Positions 11,546-42,349 of a DNA stretch of 64,000 nucleotides are shown here, in pieces (the first letter of the stretch is position 1; every line of letters starts with the position of its first letter). The stretch comes from Lanius collurio (Eukaryota > Chordata > Aves > Passeriformes > Laniidae): the NCBI GenBank assembly GCA_020086605.1, contig JACBWW010000051.1, positions 638,097 to 702,096 on the forward strand, in the 5' to 3' direction. Below the pieces are notes generated by a model. That model was not told the DNA's origin. It was given only the letters and a program-made list of their open reading frames with translations, and searched no databases. The translations under genes were made by a program, and so were the position numbers.

Positions 11546-13990
11546 GTGACAAGTGTCTTTTGTATTGTTTTTAATACAAAATTTATTGTTGTTGTATTTC
11601 TTGTTATTAAAAGAGGAAATTTCAGAATAAAATGTTTTTCTAAATATTTTTTACTAATACAGAGCACTACATGTACATCTTACTGGTTTCTATAATGCAA
11701 ACATCTAATCTTTTCTAATAATTTCAAGCAACTGTTGGGAATGAACCTAATTAAGAGACACTTAAGTGGCTTATCTCTATCCAAACAGTTAACCAGGAGG
11801 GAAAGATGCAGGTGTCAGATGGGATGTTTTCTGCAAGCATTCCAAATACTCTCCAAAATGGGAGGTAAAAGAAATTTCAATATTGTGAAATGAAGGAAGA
11901 TAAGGACAAACCTTTAGGGATTACCAAATAATCCACAAGTAATATTTTCAGAAATTTTGCTTCTTCCCCCTCCCCTCCTTTTTTCTTTCCCCTGAGATAG
12001 CGAAGAAGCAGGGGAAAGACTGATGGTTGTAAATACAGGAAAATTATTTGCCACAATAAAAGGGACAATTAAACATTTTCATTTCAAATGTTTCTCTTAA
12101 TGGATTTCGTATAAATGGTGCTCTATAGTATGCACTATATAAAAGCTGGTCTAACTTGTGACTGCCAAACAACTTACAAGAGGCTCTTGCTTTCTGCTTG
12201 AGTACCCAGGTAACGACACATTCCTAAATGCACAAAAATAGAAGTGCATCGCTTTGGAACTTATACATTTAAGTTTTGTATTTCAATTATATAACCATTT
12301 TTGAGAGAATATATAAAACAGAGACAAATATAGATGAATTAATTTTGCTAAAGTGCTTAGGTGAGTATCTACAGGGAAGTACTTGGACATAAATCCAATC
12401 TCTGATCACAGTCAAGTCTCATATAAAAGCAAATAAACAAAACCCACTGAAGATTAAATCAGAAGTTCATTTTTTTACCTTCCTTTGTGTTTAAAATGAG
12501 CTGAAGGGTTTTAATCATATTTCAGAAGAAAAATCATGTAGAGAAATATCCATATCTCAGAAGTAAGTCAATAAGAAAGTTACCTCTATCCAAAACTTAT
12601 GTGAAAACAAATTATATTTAATCCTAATTCTCTACACTAAAACAAACTCCATTAGGAAATAGTTGGCAAAGTCTTATTAAACACACATCTGAAAGTCAGT
12701 TTGTTCCTTTAGGCTAATTTCTAAATGTGGACTCCTAAAGTCATGTACTCAAGGAAAGAACATTAACCAGCATATTATAATTTCTTAAATAATTTGTCTA
12801 ATTTATGTATCTTGTGCAGCCATGCATGTATTTATTCAGATAGCTTTAACTTGATATCAGAGACAAAGACACTGAACTTGTCTATGCTCTACCTGTACAT
12901 CTTAGGCAGTCCTACAACTACATGACTGAATAGAAACTCATCTAACTACTACTACAACACAACAGAGAGCCAGAGTGGTTTTGCTGGGCTTTTATTCACT
13001 GTACATTTTTTCACTAGCATTCTCTCTAGGCAATACAAAACAGGACTGACCCCCCAAAAAAGCAGAAATGTTAAGAATCTGTGTTTACTGATTCTTCAAA
13101 TGTGAAGGATGCCAGGCTAGAAACCATCTCTCTCTCTCATCAAACAGTTCCTGTTCAGTGAAAAGAAAGCATTGTCACCATCATTACAATTATATAATCA
13201 CAGGCATTACTATTAGTTAACACTGTTGAATTCACTAAGCTTCACACCAATTCAGGTGCAGTGAGCCCGCAGTTCCCAGGACCTCCTACCCCAGGATTTT
13301 CTTCTCATTTGGAGCTTGTACCTTACACCTGTCCTAGAAACTTACCCAAACAATCAGAACATCAATGTGTCCTGGGCTGACAGTCACATATGGAGAACTT
13401 GCTTCTGCTAGATTAGGACTTGGAACTTGCCAATACAGTCAAGATAGCAAAGTTTATGCAAGTTCAGAAAAATAGAGAATATGAAGTAGAACCTGCTTCC
13501 CCCCATCTATAACTGTCTGTCCTCAGATAAAGGATATTATTCCTGACAAATTAGCATTAAGCCTCATTCTTGAGTTGTGAAGGGTTCTGTAAAGATTACT
13601 TAAATTGAAATAATAATGGATGGTTACTACCAAGTACAGTTAACCTAGTGAATCAGATTTTTGCTTTCTGCATTGTATCTCTAAGGTACCAGAGAACATC
13701 TTCTTTTAGAACAGGTCTGTTTTTGAAACACGTACTTCTGAAACATCATAAGAAAATTTTGAACCTGACAACATAAATGAAATGATCTGGAGAGACTACA
13801 AGGCTTCAAAAAGTTCACTGACAGAATGATCACTCAACCATCAGCTCTGCTGTTGGTGATGGTGCTTAAAAACGAAGTGATGGAGACATGTAGAAGCACA
13901 TGATGACACAGACTGTTAGAGAGTATTGCTGTCACTCCTTGATTCCTTCCCTCTGCAGTTCAGAATAGGAAACAGTTGCTTCCCTCTTGT
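11546..13990. other. Gene-free AT-rich sequence
   Basis: No exon, RNA gene or recognisable repeat family was seen here. Confidence 0.5.
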
Positions 13991-13999
13991 CTGTTAATA

Positions 14000-14640
14000 C
14001 TGAGAGGTGACTGGAATGGCACGTGGCAAAAAAGCTGGCAAAATAAAAGGTCTTTCGGTTGCCTTAAAGAACCTATAAATGAAACAACACCCGCTTTAAA
14101 GATAATATTAATACAGGAGGTAGAATAAAGGTTGATCTTTGTTGGAGGCATCCAGGGGGAGATATGGAAAATGTCCACAAAAGCCCACCCCTCCACAAGG
14201 TGAATACAGTTTTATAAATAAGTAAATAGTAAATAAGCATAATTGACAAAAATCACTAATTAGGAACACCAGCGGTGATGCAATTCCTCCCACTTCAAGC
14301 TCCTTCTAAATCCTCCCCCCTCAGATGGGACTGAACTTGGTTGATGAAAATGTGTCTCTAAGAGCTGTTTTTCAACCTTGGTTTCTAAGGAGAACCAAGA
14401 TAGCATAGGGGTCTTGGAATGTGTTTTGTCTTTCTGCCTATTAGGGCAGGGAAAAATACTGGGAAAACTAGCTACAGATGCAACAATAGGCTCTAGACCT
14501 CCAAATATATGTGTAAAGAATACAGAGAATATATAAAAGAAAACAAAAATCATTGGGCATCATTTCTAGTGCTGGGGCAAAGAGGGGTTACATGGTTTAT
14601 TCCTATGTGGTTTCTACCAGGTTTGTTTTGTGGCGTTTCA
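14000..14640 (-). mobile_element. Possible retroelement-derived (LTR-like) segment
   Basis: Phrases such as GTTGGAGGCATCCAGGGGGA, followed by GAAAATGTCCACAAAAGCCC and CACCCCTCCACAAGGTG, resemble LTR-type repeats common in passerine genomes. Overlapping minus-strand frames of 61 to 97 codons cover the segment, but none resembles a known protein. The assignment rests on impression alone and the limits are approximate. Confidence 0.25.
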
Positions 14641-17600
14641 CCTCTGTACAGCAAGGAACGAGCCTAAGGCCTTCAGTTTGGTTTGGGTTGTTTGTTTATG
14701 CCTCAATGGGAATCTAGAGAGAGCCTTCAGCCTTCAAAGAGTGATTCATGGATACCTCACATTTCTCAGAAATATTTAATTCCTGTGATGGCAGATAACA
14801 TAAGAAAAACAAGAAACCACACAATACTTGTACCGATTTGTACACATGATGTCAGCCAGCTCCATCTGTACTTTGAAATGCCATTTATATACCTGCATGG
14901 TAAGTGGAACAAGTACTAACAACTGAACAGCAGTCTTTCCCATATCCTTCAAAAATGCTTAATAAAGAATTAGTTTCATTTTCTGCTCAGTAAGTTTGCC
15001 AAAAGCAAGCTTCTTTCCATTACTGAAGTGTTTATGCTAGACTGTATATTGAATAATGTCTAAAAATCAGCCTGAGATTTGAAACATTACGGTTTTTGTT
15101 TGAACTTTTGACTTTTCTGGACATAAAAGCAAACTCAGGTTCAATCTCCTACGCATACAGGATCAAATGTTTAAGCATTTAATATGAAAAGAAAGAATGT
15201 ATGTCTGTATATGTGTTTGCAGGTGCATAAATTCGTATGCATCAATTAGAAACTTTTTTACTGCGGTTGAGCTTTGTACAGGACACGAATAAGTAGGACA
15301 GAAGCATGTTTACCTTAGTGTGTTCCCTCAGTTCTGAGAGCTGCTCTCTCCTGTACCAGTTCAGGGTGTTACAAGGTACCAATAAGGCAATTTGTGAGCA
15401 GATGACTCATCTACACTCGGAATTACCTGTGGCAGAGTGGGGTCAGCATCATAGGAAACAATATGTGCATACATTGTCCCTGAAGGTTTTGGAAAGCAGA
15501 GGAAACATTTTGAAGGGGTAACCAGAGTAAACACTGTCCTTTCACAGCAAGATGAGCATGAAGAAATAGTAATCTGGCAGGCATTCCATTTACAAAGAAT
15601 TGTACAATGTTAAAACTATTTTACTTATATCTCAGCTGTATATTCCCTACAAAAATAATTAATTCACTGGTAAATAAAGCTTATAAAAAGAACAGCCAAC
15701 AAAACCTTGAAATGGAAATTTTTCCCACAAAGTAAGGGCAGTTTTAAAAAAAGTGTCCCTATGACCCTTGACGTAATTTATAATCACATGCACAGCATAA
15801 CATCTTATTTATTCTTATCTATTATGCAGATACTGAACAAAAAAAAAATGGGGGGCACATTTCTCTGTCAGGGGCTGAACAGATAGCAAGTATCAGATTA
15901 ACTGCAAATATGAGAGAATCAATTGCAGTCTTGTAAGTCTTTGTGCCAAATTTGTCATATTTTAATTTTCCAGCTGCCACAGAAACTTCATTTCTGTGAA
16001 TACTATTTTCATTTCAAAATTCCTCAATTTCAAGAAGAAAACAAACATATTTCTCAAGAAGTTTTCAGCTGTTGCAAACGATCTAATTTTCAGCGACAGT
16101 ATTCCTGAATGAATCAGAAATTTCATCTTTCATCTCACGGCTAATGACATCCTACAAAGTGATAAAGTTAGCAGCTGGAAAGTGTAATCTTGCCACCATA
16201 TTTCTCAATTTGCCATTCACTTTTCTCAAGCCTGTTGTTCAGTTCATGCCATTTTCTCTACAAATTTCGAACTTGTTTGCTTACTTAAAAGCCCAAAGTG
16301 CATGTTGCTGACAAGCCTTTTATAACATTTTCATTATTCTCATTAGAACTTTGTCTACCAAGAAACATCTCTTCCTGTCTCCATGATCACTATTTCTTAT
16401 TAAAGGGTGGTCAGTTCAGTTATAAAATTCTAATTTCTAAGTGATTTTCTCAGATATGTTTATTTTCAAACTGGTTTGATAACCAGTCTCAATAGAATTT
16501 GCTGGTTTGATCTTCTCTGATAGGGAAATTTGGACATTTCATAGTGTGAACATTTCATAAACAGAAAACAAGTACAAGAGTGCACAACTTCTTGGTGCAA
16601 AGAATTTCAAAACTGCTGAGAAGAGGAATATATCTGTTTCACTCTTGAAAGTTTCAGATCCACAAAAAGAAAACATTAACTGAAAGTCAAGATAAATTAG
16701 ATTTAACAATCTGTCCAAAGCCTATTTCAGCTCCATCTAGCTCTGTGACAATAAAGGCCTCTTCTACTGCCTTTACCATGCAAAGGCAGCTTTTAGCATT
16801 TTAGAAGGTAGGCTGGAATATTTTAAGTGGCTTAACGATTTTTTTTTAATTTCTTTGACTCTAACTGCAAATTTCTTATGAAGCATATTATCATGTTGTT
16901 TTCTTGCAGAGAAGTCACAGACTGAAATTATACAACTAATTCAAAGACTGCAGTCCAGTCCACTGCCCAATGTTCCTGCTTTTCCATCAGAGATCCTTGC
17001 TGCCATGTAAGAATTGCTAGGCCAGACTCAGAAGTGAGATAATAATAGACAACTAAGGGAGCCCAGAGAACATCCCAACCTGAGATATATGCCCAGCTTG
17101 GTCCAAAAAGCAAATGTATTAAACTCATCTAATTTCTAGGGTGAGGGGGAAAAAAATTAAAAATTCTATTTCTCTGACTCACATCTGAATCTACTCTTAG
17201 TGAATGACACAAACTGTTTATGTTTTTACACAACAGGAGTCTAGTTTGGAACAGGGTGCTATTGAAAAAAAGGCAATTGTCAATTATGCGATTAACAGAA
17301 AATGTGACTTATCTAATTCATAACAAAGCAGAGTGAAGTAAAAGAAGTAAGGACTGGTTAGTGGCCCTATGCAGCACTGGCCTTTTAATACTCAGGAGAT
17401 GCTTATTAAAAGAAGCTGCTAAAATAAACCTTTTAAAAGAAGACAATTTGGATATGTTCTATTCAGCTGGGGGCTGCTGATGGGACACAGCATATGCTTA
17501 ATTTTATAAAGTTAGCTCTTCTTGCACATTTTGTGAAGGAAGTTTGAATACTCCTGTTTATATTTTGCCAAGACTTCTTTTTCCTTTATTGAAAAAGGAA

Positions 17601-17686
17601 CAGTACATTGTTCGAAGAGAAGATGCAAGGTAAAACATGGAGCATAGAACCCCTAGAAGTAAATAAAGCGATCCAATGGATTAAGA
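14641..17686. other. Gene-free AT-rich sequence
   Basis: Nothing recognisable was found in this stretch on either strand. Confidence 0.5.
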
Positions 17687-17779
17687 AGAAAAGAAAAGAA
17701 AAGAAAAGAAAAGAAAAGAAAAGAAAAGAAAAGAAAAGAAAAGAAAAGAAAAGAAAAGAAAAGAAAAGAAAAGAAAAGA
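17687..17779. repeat. (AAAAG)n microsatellite
   Basis: About 18 uninterrupted AAAAG units form a pure purine tract of about 93 bp. It lies roughly 1.9 kb upstream of the GABRA6 start codon. Such tracts are often length-polymorphic. Confidence 0.97.
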
Positions 17780-19369
17780 CCTAAAAATTTACCTGTATTT
17801 ACATATTTAATTCTAATGAAAGCATAGTCACAAAAATTGATTTTAGTGGTGTTTACATGCTAAGTACAGTTTTAATATTCTGAGAAGAGCGATGCACACA
17901 AATAACTCAAACATGTCTAAATTAATCATATTTGAAAAATGGGGTAAAGTTTCAAGTGGTAAGTTTTAATCAGGACCAGAGAGAACATAACCCCAGAAGG
18001 TTCTGATTTGTTGAATTCCCTTTTCTTCTTTTTCCATGTTCCACTTAGTATTTCATACAAACCTTTGATTTTTCATAGATGTAGTTGTATTGTCTGCAAA
18101 TGAATTAATGCAGATAAATGGTTCTGAATATCAACAAAAAACCTGAGATATACCAGTCCATGATGAATTCACAGAGATCACATCTTTGGTGTATTCAGAC
18201 AGCATTTCAGGAACTCATGTTTCCAACTGTTCAAAGGCAGACCCGGAGCTCTGGCAGTGTGCCAAGCCCACCTGTGTGGATTATATCCCATTACTGCCCA
18301 TGACAACAGGGAAAAGGACTCAGTGTTAGAGGGCATCTTGTATTTTTAATTACATCTTTGAATTCTCTTGTTTTTGTAGCAACACAGTCTCTTTTAAACA
18401 AAAAACTTGAGCACAGAACCCCAGTTTTGGTCTTAATCTAGTCTTACTCCTGAATAAATTTATTGTTTTCCTAGTTTCATGTGAATATATTATTCCATTT
18501 CTTGATAATGAATATATTTTCTTAGAAGCTGGTAATGAAAATGAGGTTTATGCAACAAAACAGTATAAAAACAATTAATTTACTTTCATGTATTTATTTG
18601 TCCCTCTGTATTACCATGGAAAGAAAATTGACCCAATTACTTTGTTTAAAGTGTAGCTAAATGGTATACGTGTTACATCATTCACCATTTTTTTGAGAAG
18701 TAATAAGGCCACAGGAAAAGCTGGAGCAGCATGAACCTTTTTCCTTCAGGGCTGACTACATTACACACTTACTGAAGGAATGGACAGTAATGATCCAGTC
18801 AGTACTTATCAGGACAAAATTAGTAATGATTTATAATTCCAGTGGTTTAAAAGTAAGGAGCTCCTGCTCTAACAAAAGTACTGGTAATGCCTTGGTTTAA
18901 AGTCTGAGCGAAATCTGTGTGTGTAACCCTCCAAAACAGCTTAGTATTAAAAAAACTCCAAACAAAAAAATAAAAGCAAACAAACAAATCTAGATTTCTG
19001 AACCAGAACCAACTTTTAGTGCCCAATATCCATACATCAGTTTAGATAGATACTGGAGATCTCTGTACAGTTCGGAAGAACTGTTGAGAAAGGTCAAAAC
19101 CCGCAGTAAATTGTAAACTTTAGGGCTTCCCCTCCCCCCCCCCCCCCCCAAGGTTCTAATGATGTAGAAGCTGCATAATAATCTCCCTGTGAACCATAAA
19201 CATAATAAAAGCTGAGGCCATTTCTAACATAATCTCTATCAGCAAGATGCCAGCGCTTTTCCAGATTTCCTAACGGGTCCCTGCTAATTCCATGCCAAAA
19301 CTAGCAGTGGATTTCTTCCTTTTAATCTCCCCTAATACCTTATTCGATTATTGTCACTGCTCTCCGACC
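17780..19369. other. Upstream flank of GABRA6
   Basis: AT-rich sequence runs up to the CpG-rich promoter region. A run of 16 C (19134-19149) interrupts it. No upstream coding exon was recognised; non-coding 5' exons cannot be excluded. Confidence 0.5.
19134..19149. repeat. C16 homopolymer tract
   Basis: Sixteen consecutive C follow a shorter CCCCT run, about 490 bp before the GABRA6 start codon. A tract of this kind is prone to length variation and sequencing error. Confidence 0.95.
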
Positions 19370-19577
19370 GCGCACCGTCCCTTCAAACCCTAACTCCCCC
19401 CCGGAACAGTCAGATGAGGCTGAACGGCGGTGGCGAATCCAAGGGACACGCACGGCTGCGGACACCCCGCACGTCCCCACCCCGGGCAGAGGCCGGCCCA
19501 GGACCGCGGGGTCGGGGCTGAGCCAGCCGGGCTCTCCCAGAGCCTCACCCGGCCGAGCTCCGGGGCCCAGGGGAAGT

Positions 19578-19604
19578 ATGAGCACCGACCCTGGCTCCAG
19601 CTGA
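19578..19604 (+). other. Upstream ORF in the presumed 5' UTR
   Basis: An ATG at 19578 opens an eight-codon frame (MSTDPGSS) ending at TGA 19602-19604, 34 nt before the GABRA6 start codon. If the transcript starts upstream of 19578, this uORF could lower translation. The transcription start is unknown, so this is conditional. Confidence 0.35.
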
Positions 19605-19638
19605 CGGGTTTGAAGGCACCACCACACACACCTGCGGC

Positions 19639-36723
<17,085 letters not shown>

Positions 36724-39396
36724 TCTTAAATCTTCTATTTCTTAACCTGCAGTAAGGAATGGTAGAAATGTCTGTTGAAGCAATGAAGTGAAAGAGCTAA
36801 GAACTTTAATAACCGAAGGTTTTCTCAGTGAGCTAGTACCATGTCTCCCCAAAAAGTTTGTTATTTAGTTTAAAGGATTAATAACTTATATTAATCAGTA
36901 TAAAGTTTGTGAATCAAGAGTCCTTAGTTTTGTACATTTCAACACATTTTTCCCTTTTTTTTATATAACTGTACTGTCAATGCAGATAAAGCTGAAAAAT
37001 CTTTGGGTAAGTTTGTTTGAATCAGGCAGAGTGATTACATCTTTAGGTATCTGTGAGATCCAGAAGAGACATGTGCCCTGCAAACTGAGCATATCTAGAA
37101 TAATCAGTCAGTAATCAGTCGTTAAACTTTAAGTTTTTAATGGTTTAAATCTCTTATTTTTTCCCTAAGTACATTTCATGTTGTCCTATTTCCTTGGTAA
37201 AAAATACATTCCTTTGCATCATTGCCATAAAGTTTTGGATCTCACTGTACATTGCAGTCAATATGATTGGTACATTTAGCTTTATTTAGGACAGCTAGAG
37301 AGGTAATGATGGTATTTAGATAGCACCAAATGCACAAAGTCCTTACATCAATAAAAACAGAGTCTGGAAATCTGGTTTGAGTGGGGATCAGGCTGTACCT
37401 TTATTTCCTAGATTAAAGGTAAAGCAGGCTGAGGGAAATCTCAGGGGCAGCCAAGAGATGTTGCAGTTCAAAGGAAATGAAACAGTGCTGATCAGCTGAT
37501 TGGTAGCATCTTGCCTCTGCTAGAAGGCTGCTGCTTTACCAGCCTCCAATTTTGCTGATTTTTGCTACCAGTATGATCTGGAAAATGCTGTGTCTCAGAG
37601 ATGGAGTGTGCTGCCAAGCAGCTTCTATGGAATTGTGAGGGCAGGAACGTAGGAGACACTGTCTCTTACAAATGTTCCTGCAGATGTCTCTCTTAAGAGG
37701 TCTCAGCTGCCAACTCCTGGCCCCTCCAACCCTGCCTAGTTCTAAATTTAGCATTTTTGCCAGAGTTACTGATCCCACTGTTAAAATACTGACTATATGT
37801 GCAAATGAGTTATCTCAGTCAGAGAAGGGAAGTATTGAAAAAGCTCATGTCTGATCATTACAGCTCCTGTTTAGAGGCCAGGTCCTCGGCTTGCAAAGCT
37901 TGCCAAGACTCCAGTGATTTCATTCAACAATTCACATTTTGGATCTAGAAATATTTGGAACATAGTTGTCATTTCTCTTAGTAGTGATGAAATATTTACA
38001 CTAAACCTCAAATATATGAGGTGTAAACATTAACATTAGAACCACACTTCTAAAATACTTCCAGAGTCTCAGATTAAGTGCTGACTATAAATATTTTTAA
38101 ATGCTAATGTGCAAGCTCACAAACATGCTCAAAAGCTGAGAAACTGTGTTCTGTAATAGCATTACAGAATGACAGAAATCCAGCAGCAAGATTTAGAAAA
38201 AGAGAGCAGTATTGACAGCTGGGGTGTTTTGACTTATGAAGAATATAAACAATTATGTAAATTTTGACCAAGCTCTTCTTCCTAAATTACATTTCTCCAT
38301 TTGCGTACTCAGTTATAATTAATAATAATTGTGAAATACACTGCTAGGTTTCTAATTCAAATGTTGTATCACCAGTTGTTACTTTCAACAACCAGGATTG
38401 TTTTTGCTTTAAAAATATTTTAAAAATAAGTAAGCTTTTCCTTTTAAAGAGAGGAGATACAAAAGTTACAAAGCATGGCGTGTTTCAAGGACAATTAATC
38501 TTTGGCTCCCTCAGGTCCAATAGATTAAATGTTGTTACAGTATTATTCAGCTTATTCAATTTCAAAAGTGTATTTTGTGCAGTATTTCAGGTATATTAGC
38601 TTTTTTAAGTTATATTTTAGAGTTCATATGGCTTTCATTTAAAAAACAAAAAGAGGAAAAAATCTAATTAATTAATTGAAATAAACAAATTTCCAGTGCA
38701 CCTGTTCTTGTAGTGCAGCTTGCCAGGATTTTTGTTAGTGTAGTTTGGAGTGCAGAGCATCTTTCAGCAACTCATGTGCTTAATCCGAACAGCTACCTAC
38801 TGTCTTTGGAGCTACACAGAGAATAAATCAGGCATTTCATCAACCTGTTCATAAAAGCAGATTATTATCACTGGAATCAAAGTTTATTTTCAGCTCCTAT
38901 AAATATTTTCTGGCCAGACTCTTCCTTTGGCTTTGAAGGAAGTGCAAGAACAGTTTTTAACTTGATGTTCTGGATTCAGAGCCTCAGCTGGAATGAGCAG
39001 CCTTGTTAATGTAATGACACAGAGTTGCATGAAATGAGGAGCTCTTTTCTAAGCTGTTTGGTAGTAGTTCTGTACGCTACTAAGCAATTTTCTTATGGCT
39101 TAAATAATGGACCATATGTTACAGAAATGAAAAAATAATTTTTTGTGTATTGTATCTGGTAAGATTTATGAGAACCTTAGGTACTGAGTACTTTCAAAGT
39201 GCTGCTCGGATAACTTTTTCTTCTCCCTCCATTTAATAACTCTTCAGGTTAATTACTTTTTCTCTTATTATACATGTAAGCCAAGAGTACGTAAATTACA
39301 CAGACTTTTTTATTTGGAAGTTCATATAAACTTATTTTTTTATATAAACTTATTTGTTTTTAATAAAATGTACACCTTGTAATATTTGAATGTTAT
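36724..39396. other. GABRA6 3' UTR and downstream flank
   Basis: AT-rich sequence follows the last exon. Part of it must be 3' UTR, but the limit cannot be set. No additional coding exon with homology to the family was seen. Confidence 0.5.
37350..37355 (+). terminator. GABRA6: Candidate polyadenylation signal for GABRA6
   Basis: This is the first canonical AATAAA noticed after the stop codon, about 630 nt downstream. Further AATAAA motifs occur near 38678, 38822 and 39362, so the true 3' end is open. Confidence 0.3.
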
Positions 39397-39606
39397 CATC
39401 ATAGACTGGTTTGGATTGGAGAGGAGCTTGAAGATCATAGAATTCCACACCCCTCCGTGGCAGGGACACTTTCCACTAGACCAGGTTGCTCCAAATCCAA
39501 TCCAATCTGATCCTGAAAACTTCCAGAGATGAGGCATCCACAGCTTCTTGAATAACCTGTGCCAGGGCTTCACCACCCTCACAGGGAGGGGCCACCAGGG
39601 CTGGAC
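39397..39606 (-). mobile_element. CR1 LINE 3' fragment
   Basis: On the plus strand the reverse complement of the CR1 3' end is clear: CATAGACTGGTTTGGATTGG, TGGCAGGGACACTTTCCACT, AGACCAGGTTGCTCCAAATC, GATGAGGCATCCACAGCTTC, and GGCTTCACCACCCTCACAG. It is a 5'-truncated copy, younger-looking than the fragment at 4.5 kb. Boundaries are within about 15 nt. Confidence 0.92.
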
Positions 39607-39619
39607 AGACAGCAAAAGT

Positions 39620-42300
39620 ATCTTAGACTGAACTCTGTATTTATACTTCCATACATACTGCACTAAGTCAAGCTTTGCAAACCAGGAAGCTTAGTAGCAA
39701 ACTTTCATTGCAAGATTAATATTTTTATATATTTTAAGTCAAAAGAGCATCATTTGCTGGGGAGAAAAAAAAAAAAGAAAGTTCCAGATTAAAATCAAGT
39801 AATTCACCTGAATGCTTTTTATACTTGGATGGGGATAACATTCATCTTATGGTCGTAATAATTAAATGAAGGGTTCAATTCTCCATTGGAACAAATGGGA
39901 AACGTTATTCAGCAGCAGTCATCCACCGTCCAACTTGATACATAAGATATTTCAGTGTAAATGAGTTTGCACTGGGGAGTAGCAATAGCATTGCAGGACA
40001 AAAACTGTATTGGTCAAAGCAAAGAAATTAAACTAGCATAGTTATCTGTGTCCATTTTGTCAGACTGTGTATTGGTAGAACCTAATACAACCAAAGGACT
40101 ACAAAATGTATGAAATAACAGATGCTAGTTTTTAGACCACAGAAAATGCTGTCAGATACTTGTAAAATAAGCTCTCCTTTCTCTCTGAAGGTTTTATAAG
40201 TTAATGCTGATATCTGTTAACTATAGTGAAATCACTGTACTATTTATATTATGGAAAAAATAAAGCATCAGAGTTACTCTAAGAGGCCTTACTCCCTCTC
40301 TATGTAAGGTCATTAATTTAGGTGGAAGGTTTGAAGATGTGGCATCCCCATGATTTATACGTGGGGGATGGAACAGGCACATTTCTATGGTTCATGTTCT
40401 TCTGTAGGGTACAGTAATATCTGCCATCCACAAGAAGCTCTACACAGTAACAAAAAACCCACAATTGAGTAAATTAGTCAAATAGAAAAATTCTTGAAAG
40501 AAGAGCAAACCTTTCTGACAAATGAGGAAAAAGATACTCTAGCTTTTTATTTTATCATACAGCATATTTTTGCCTTTGTTTTCTGTTTTAAATCTTACTA
40601 AGTCCTTGAGCTGAATACTAATTTATGACAGCGAACTTGGTAGGTGAATTGCACACTCAGTTTATTTTAAAATTTGCTTGATTTAGGCTGCAAAGAGTCC
40701 CCTTTTAAAGATCTGCAAGTACTTTTCTGCTTTGCCATATAACTCACAATGCATATACCATGGCCACATTATCTTATGCATCTTATTTCCAAATTTATCT
40801 ATTTTAATTTTTATATGTAAATTATATTACAGTTTCTCATGTAATAAAACATGGAATGATGGAATGAATCAAACTAGATAAGGAGATTGTGTTAAAATTT
40901 TGATGATAAATTTAGAAAAAGAAGCAGCAGCCAGCTTTTATGTTTGGGAGCACAGAAAGATACAAAGGCACTGAATGGGCCAAAGTTGCTGAGTCCTGGA
41001 TATTATTTGGATGCAGAGAACATAGCAGGATCACAGGAGAAGAGTTACATAATAAGTCAAAGATGCTAGTGATGTCAAGTGGGAAGAAATAAGAACAGAG
41101 AAAGAAACAAGAGCGGGAAAAGTATTTAGCTTTAGTGCACTGATACTCATAAAGCTTGTAGTGCCGATGTTACATCATGTTTCAGTTTAAATATTGGAAA
41201 AATAAAGTTTGGGAGGAAGTCATTGCCATACATACTTAACGACTGAGCTTTCATGATCCAGGTAATGAGCATCAAATTCTAAGAGGATTCCCCCCTGTAA
41301 TGCAGTTCTATTTTGAGTCTGCTGAGAGAGTTCGAAATCACACGGGTTTGTTGGTTAATTCAGTTGTTGTTAACAATGGTTACCAACCCACAGCTTAAAC
41401 GTCTCTCTAAACTTTTATTCCAGTTTTTTGAACCTTCTGCAATGCATTTTCGAAATGACCCTCAGTCCAACTGAAGAACAGCTCAAGATTCCAAGGAAAT
41501 CACTCAAAGTTGCTGAGGATTGAAGAGACTTTCTAGGATTTGTCTGTCCACGGGTGCTTTCAGTTTTCAAACAGGAAATATTTATATTGGACATTACCTA
41601 GATCCAAGCTCTGGACAAATCAAGAGCTGCAAGCTGCTTAGGGTTCTAACAGTATTTTCTTAAGATTTCTTACAGGGATTCTACTAAAAAAATTCTTGTT
41701 AAATTATTTTGTTTAATTGTCAAAGGAAAGAATGTTCATTTGTTCTAAAACATTCATGAACAATTGAATTTTTACATTTATATGAAACATCAATAAAAGG
41801 GTTTGGGTTTTTTTAATAGAATAAGGATTGCTAAACTCAGCTGATTCTGAAATGGTATAACTTGGCATATAACTTTACAGGAGATACAGAGAGTTGCTAA
41901 ATAGTCACTATTTCCTTGTAGTATTTCAATGTATAAAATGGTGGTAACTTCCTGATTAGGAAGGAACTTAAAAGTGTTGTAGTAGGTCTTGGTATTTAAC
42001 AACATATTTCCACGTGAACACAAAGACTGCTCATCTTTTTTTCCAAAGAGCTTTTCATGTGAATATGACAGAGGAGGGTTGGATCTCCTCAGCTTTTTGA
42101 ATGGTAGGAAGGGAATGTGTATTTTTCCTGTTACTGACTTTGTAGAGACACAGGTGTAATCAATTATGTTAATAATGTCAATTTATATCTTAGAATAAAT
42201 GTAATTGCTTACAATTAATGTCAATTTTTAACAATGCTGGTTATGGTCAAACACTAGCCAACCAAGCAAGTAAAAGGGCAGATAAATAGAAAAAAGCTTT
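39620..42300. other. Gene-free AT-rich sequence
   Basis: No exon, RNA gene or known repeat was recognised on either strand. Confidence 0.5.
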
Positions 42301-42302
42301 TC

Positions 42303-42347
42303 ATATATATATATGTATATATCTGTATGCATATATACATATGTATT
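42303..42347. repeat. Degenerate (TA)n tract
   Basis: Alternating TA with interspersed TG/CA steps forms a partly self-complementary stretch of about 45 bp. Confidence 0.85.
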
Positions 42348-42349
42348 TC

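Noticed and set aside
1..19300. Minus-strand exons of GABRB2
   Set aside because: Cluster order predicts GABRB2 on this side, but no beta-subunit motif was found in any minus-strand frame.
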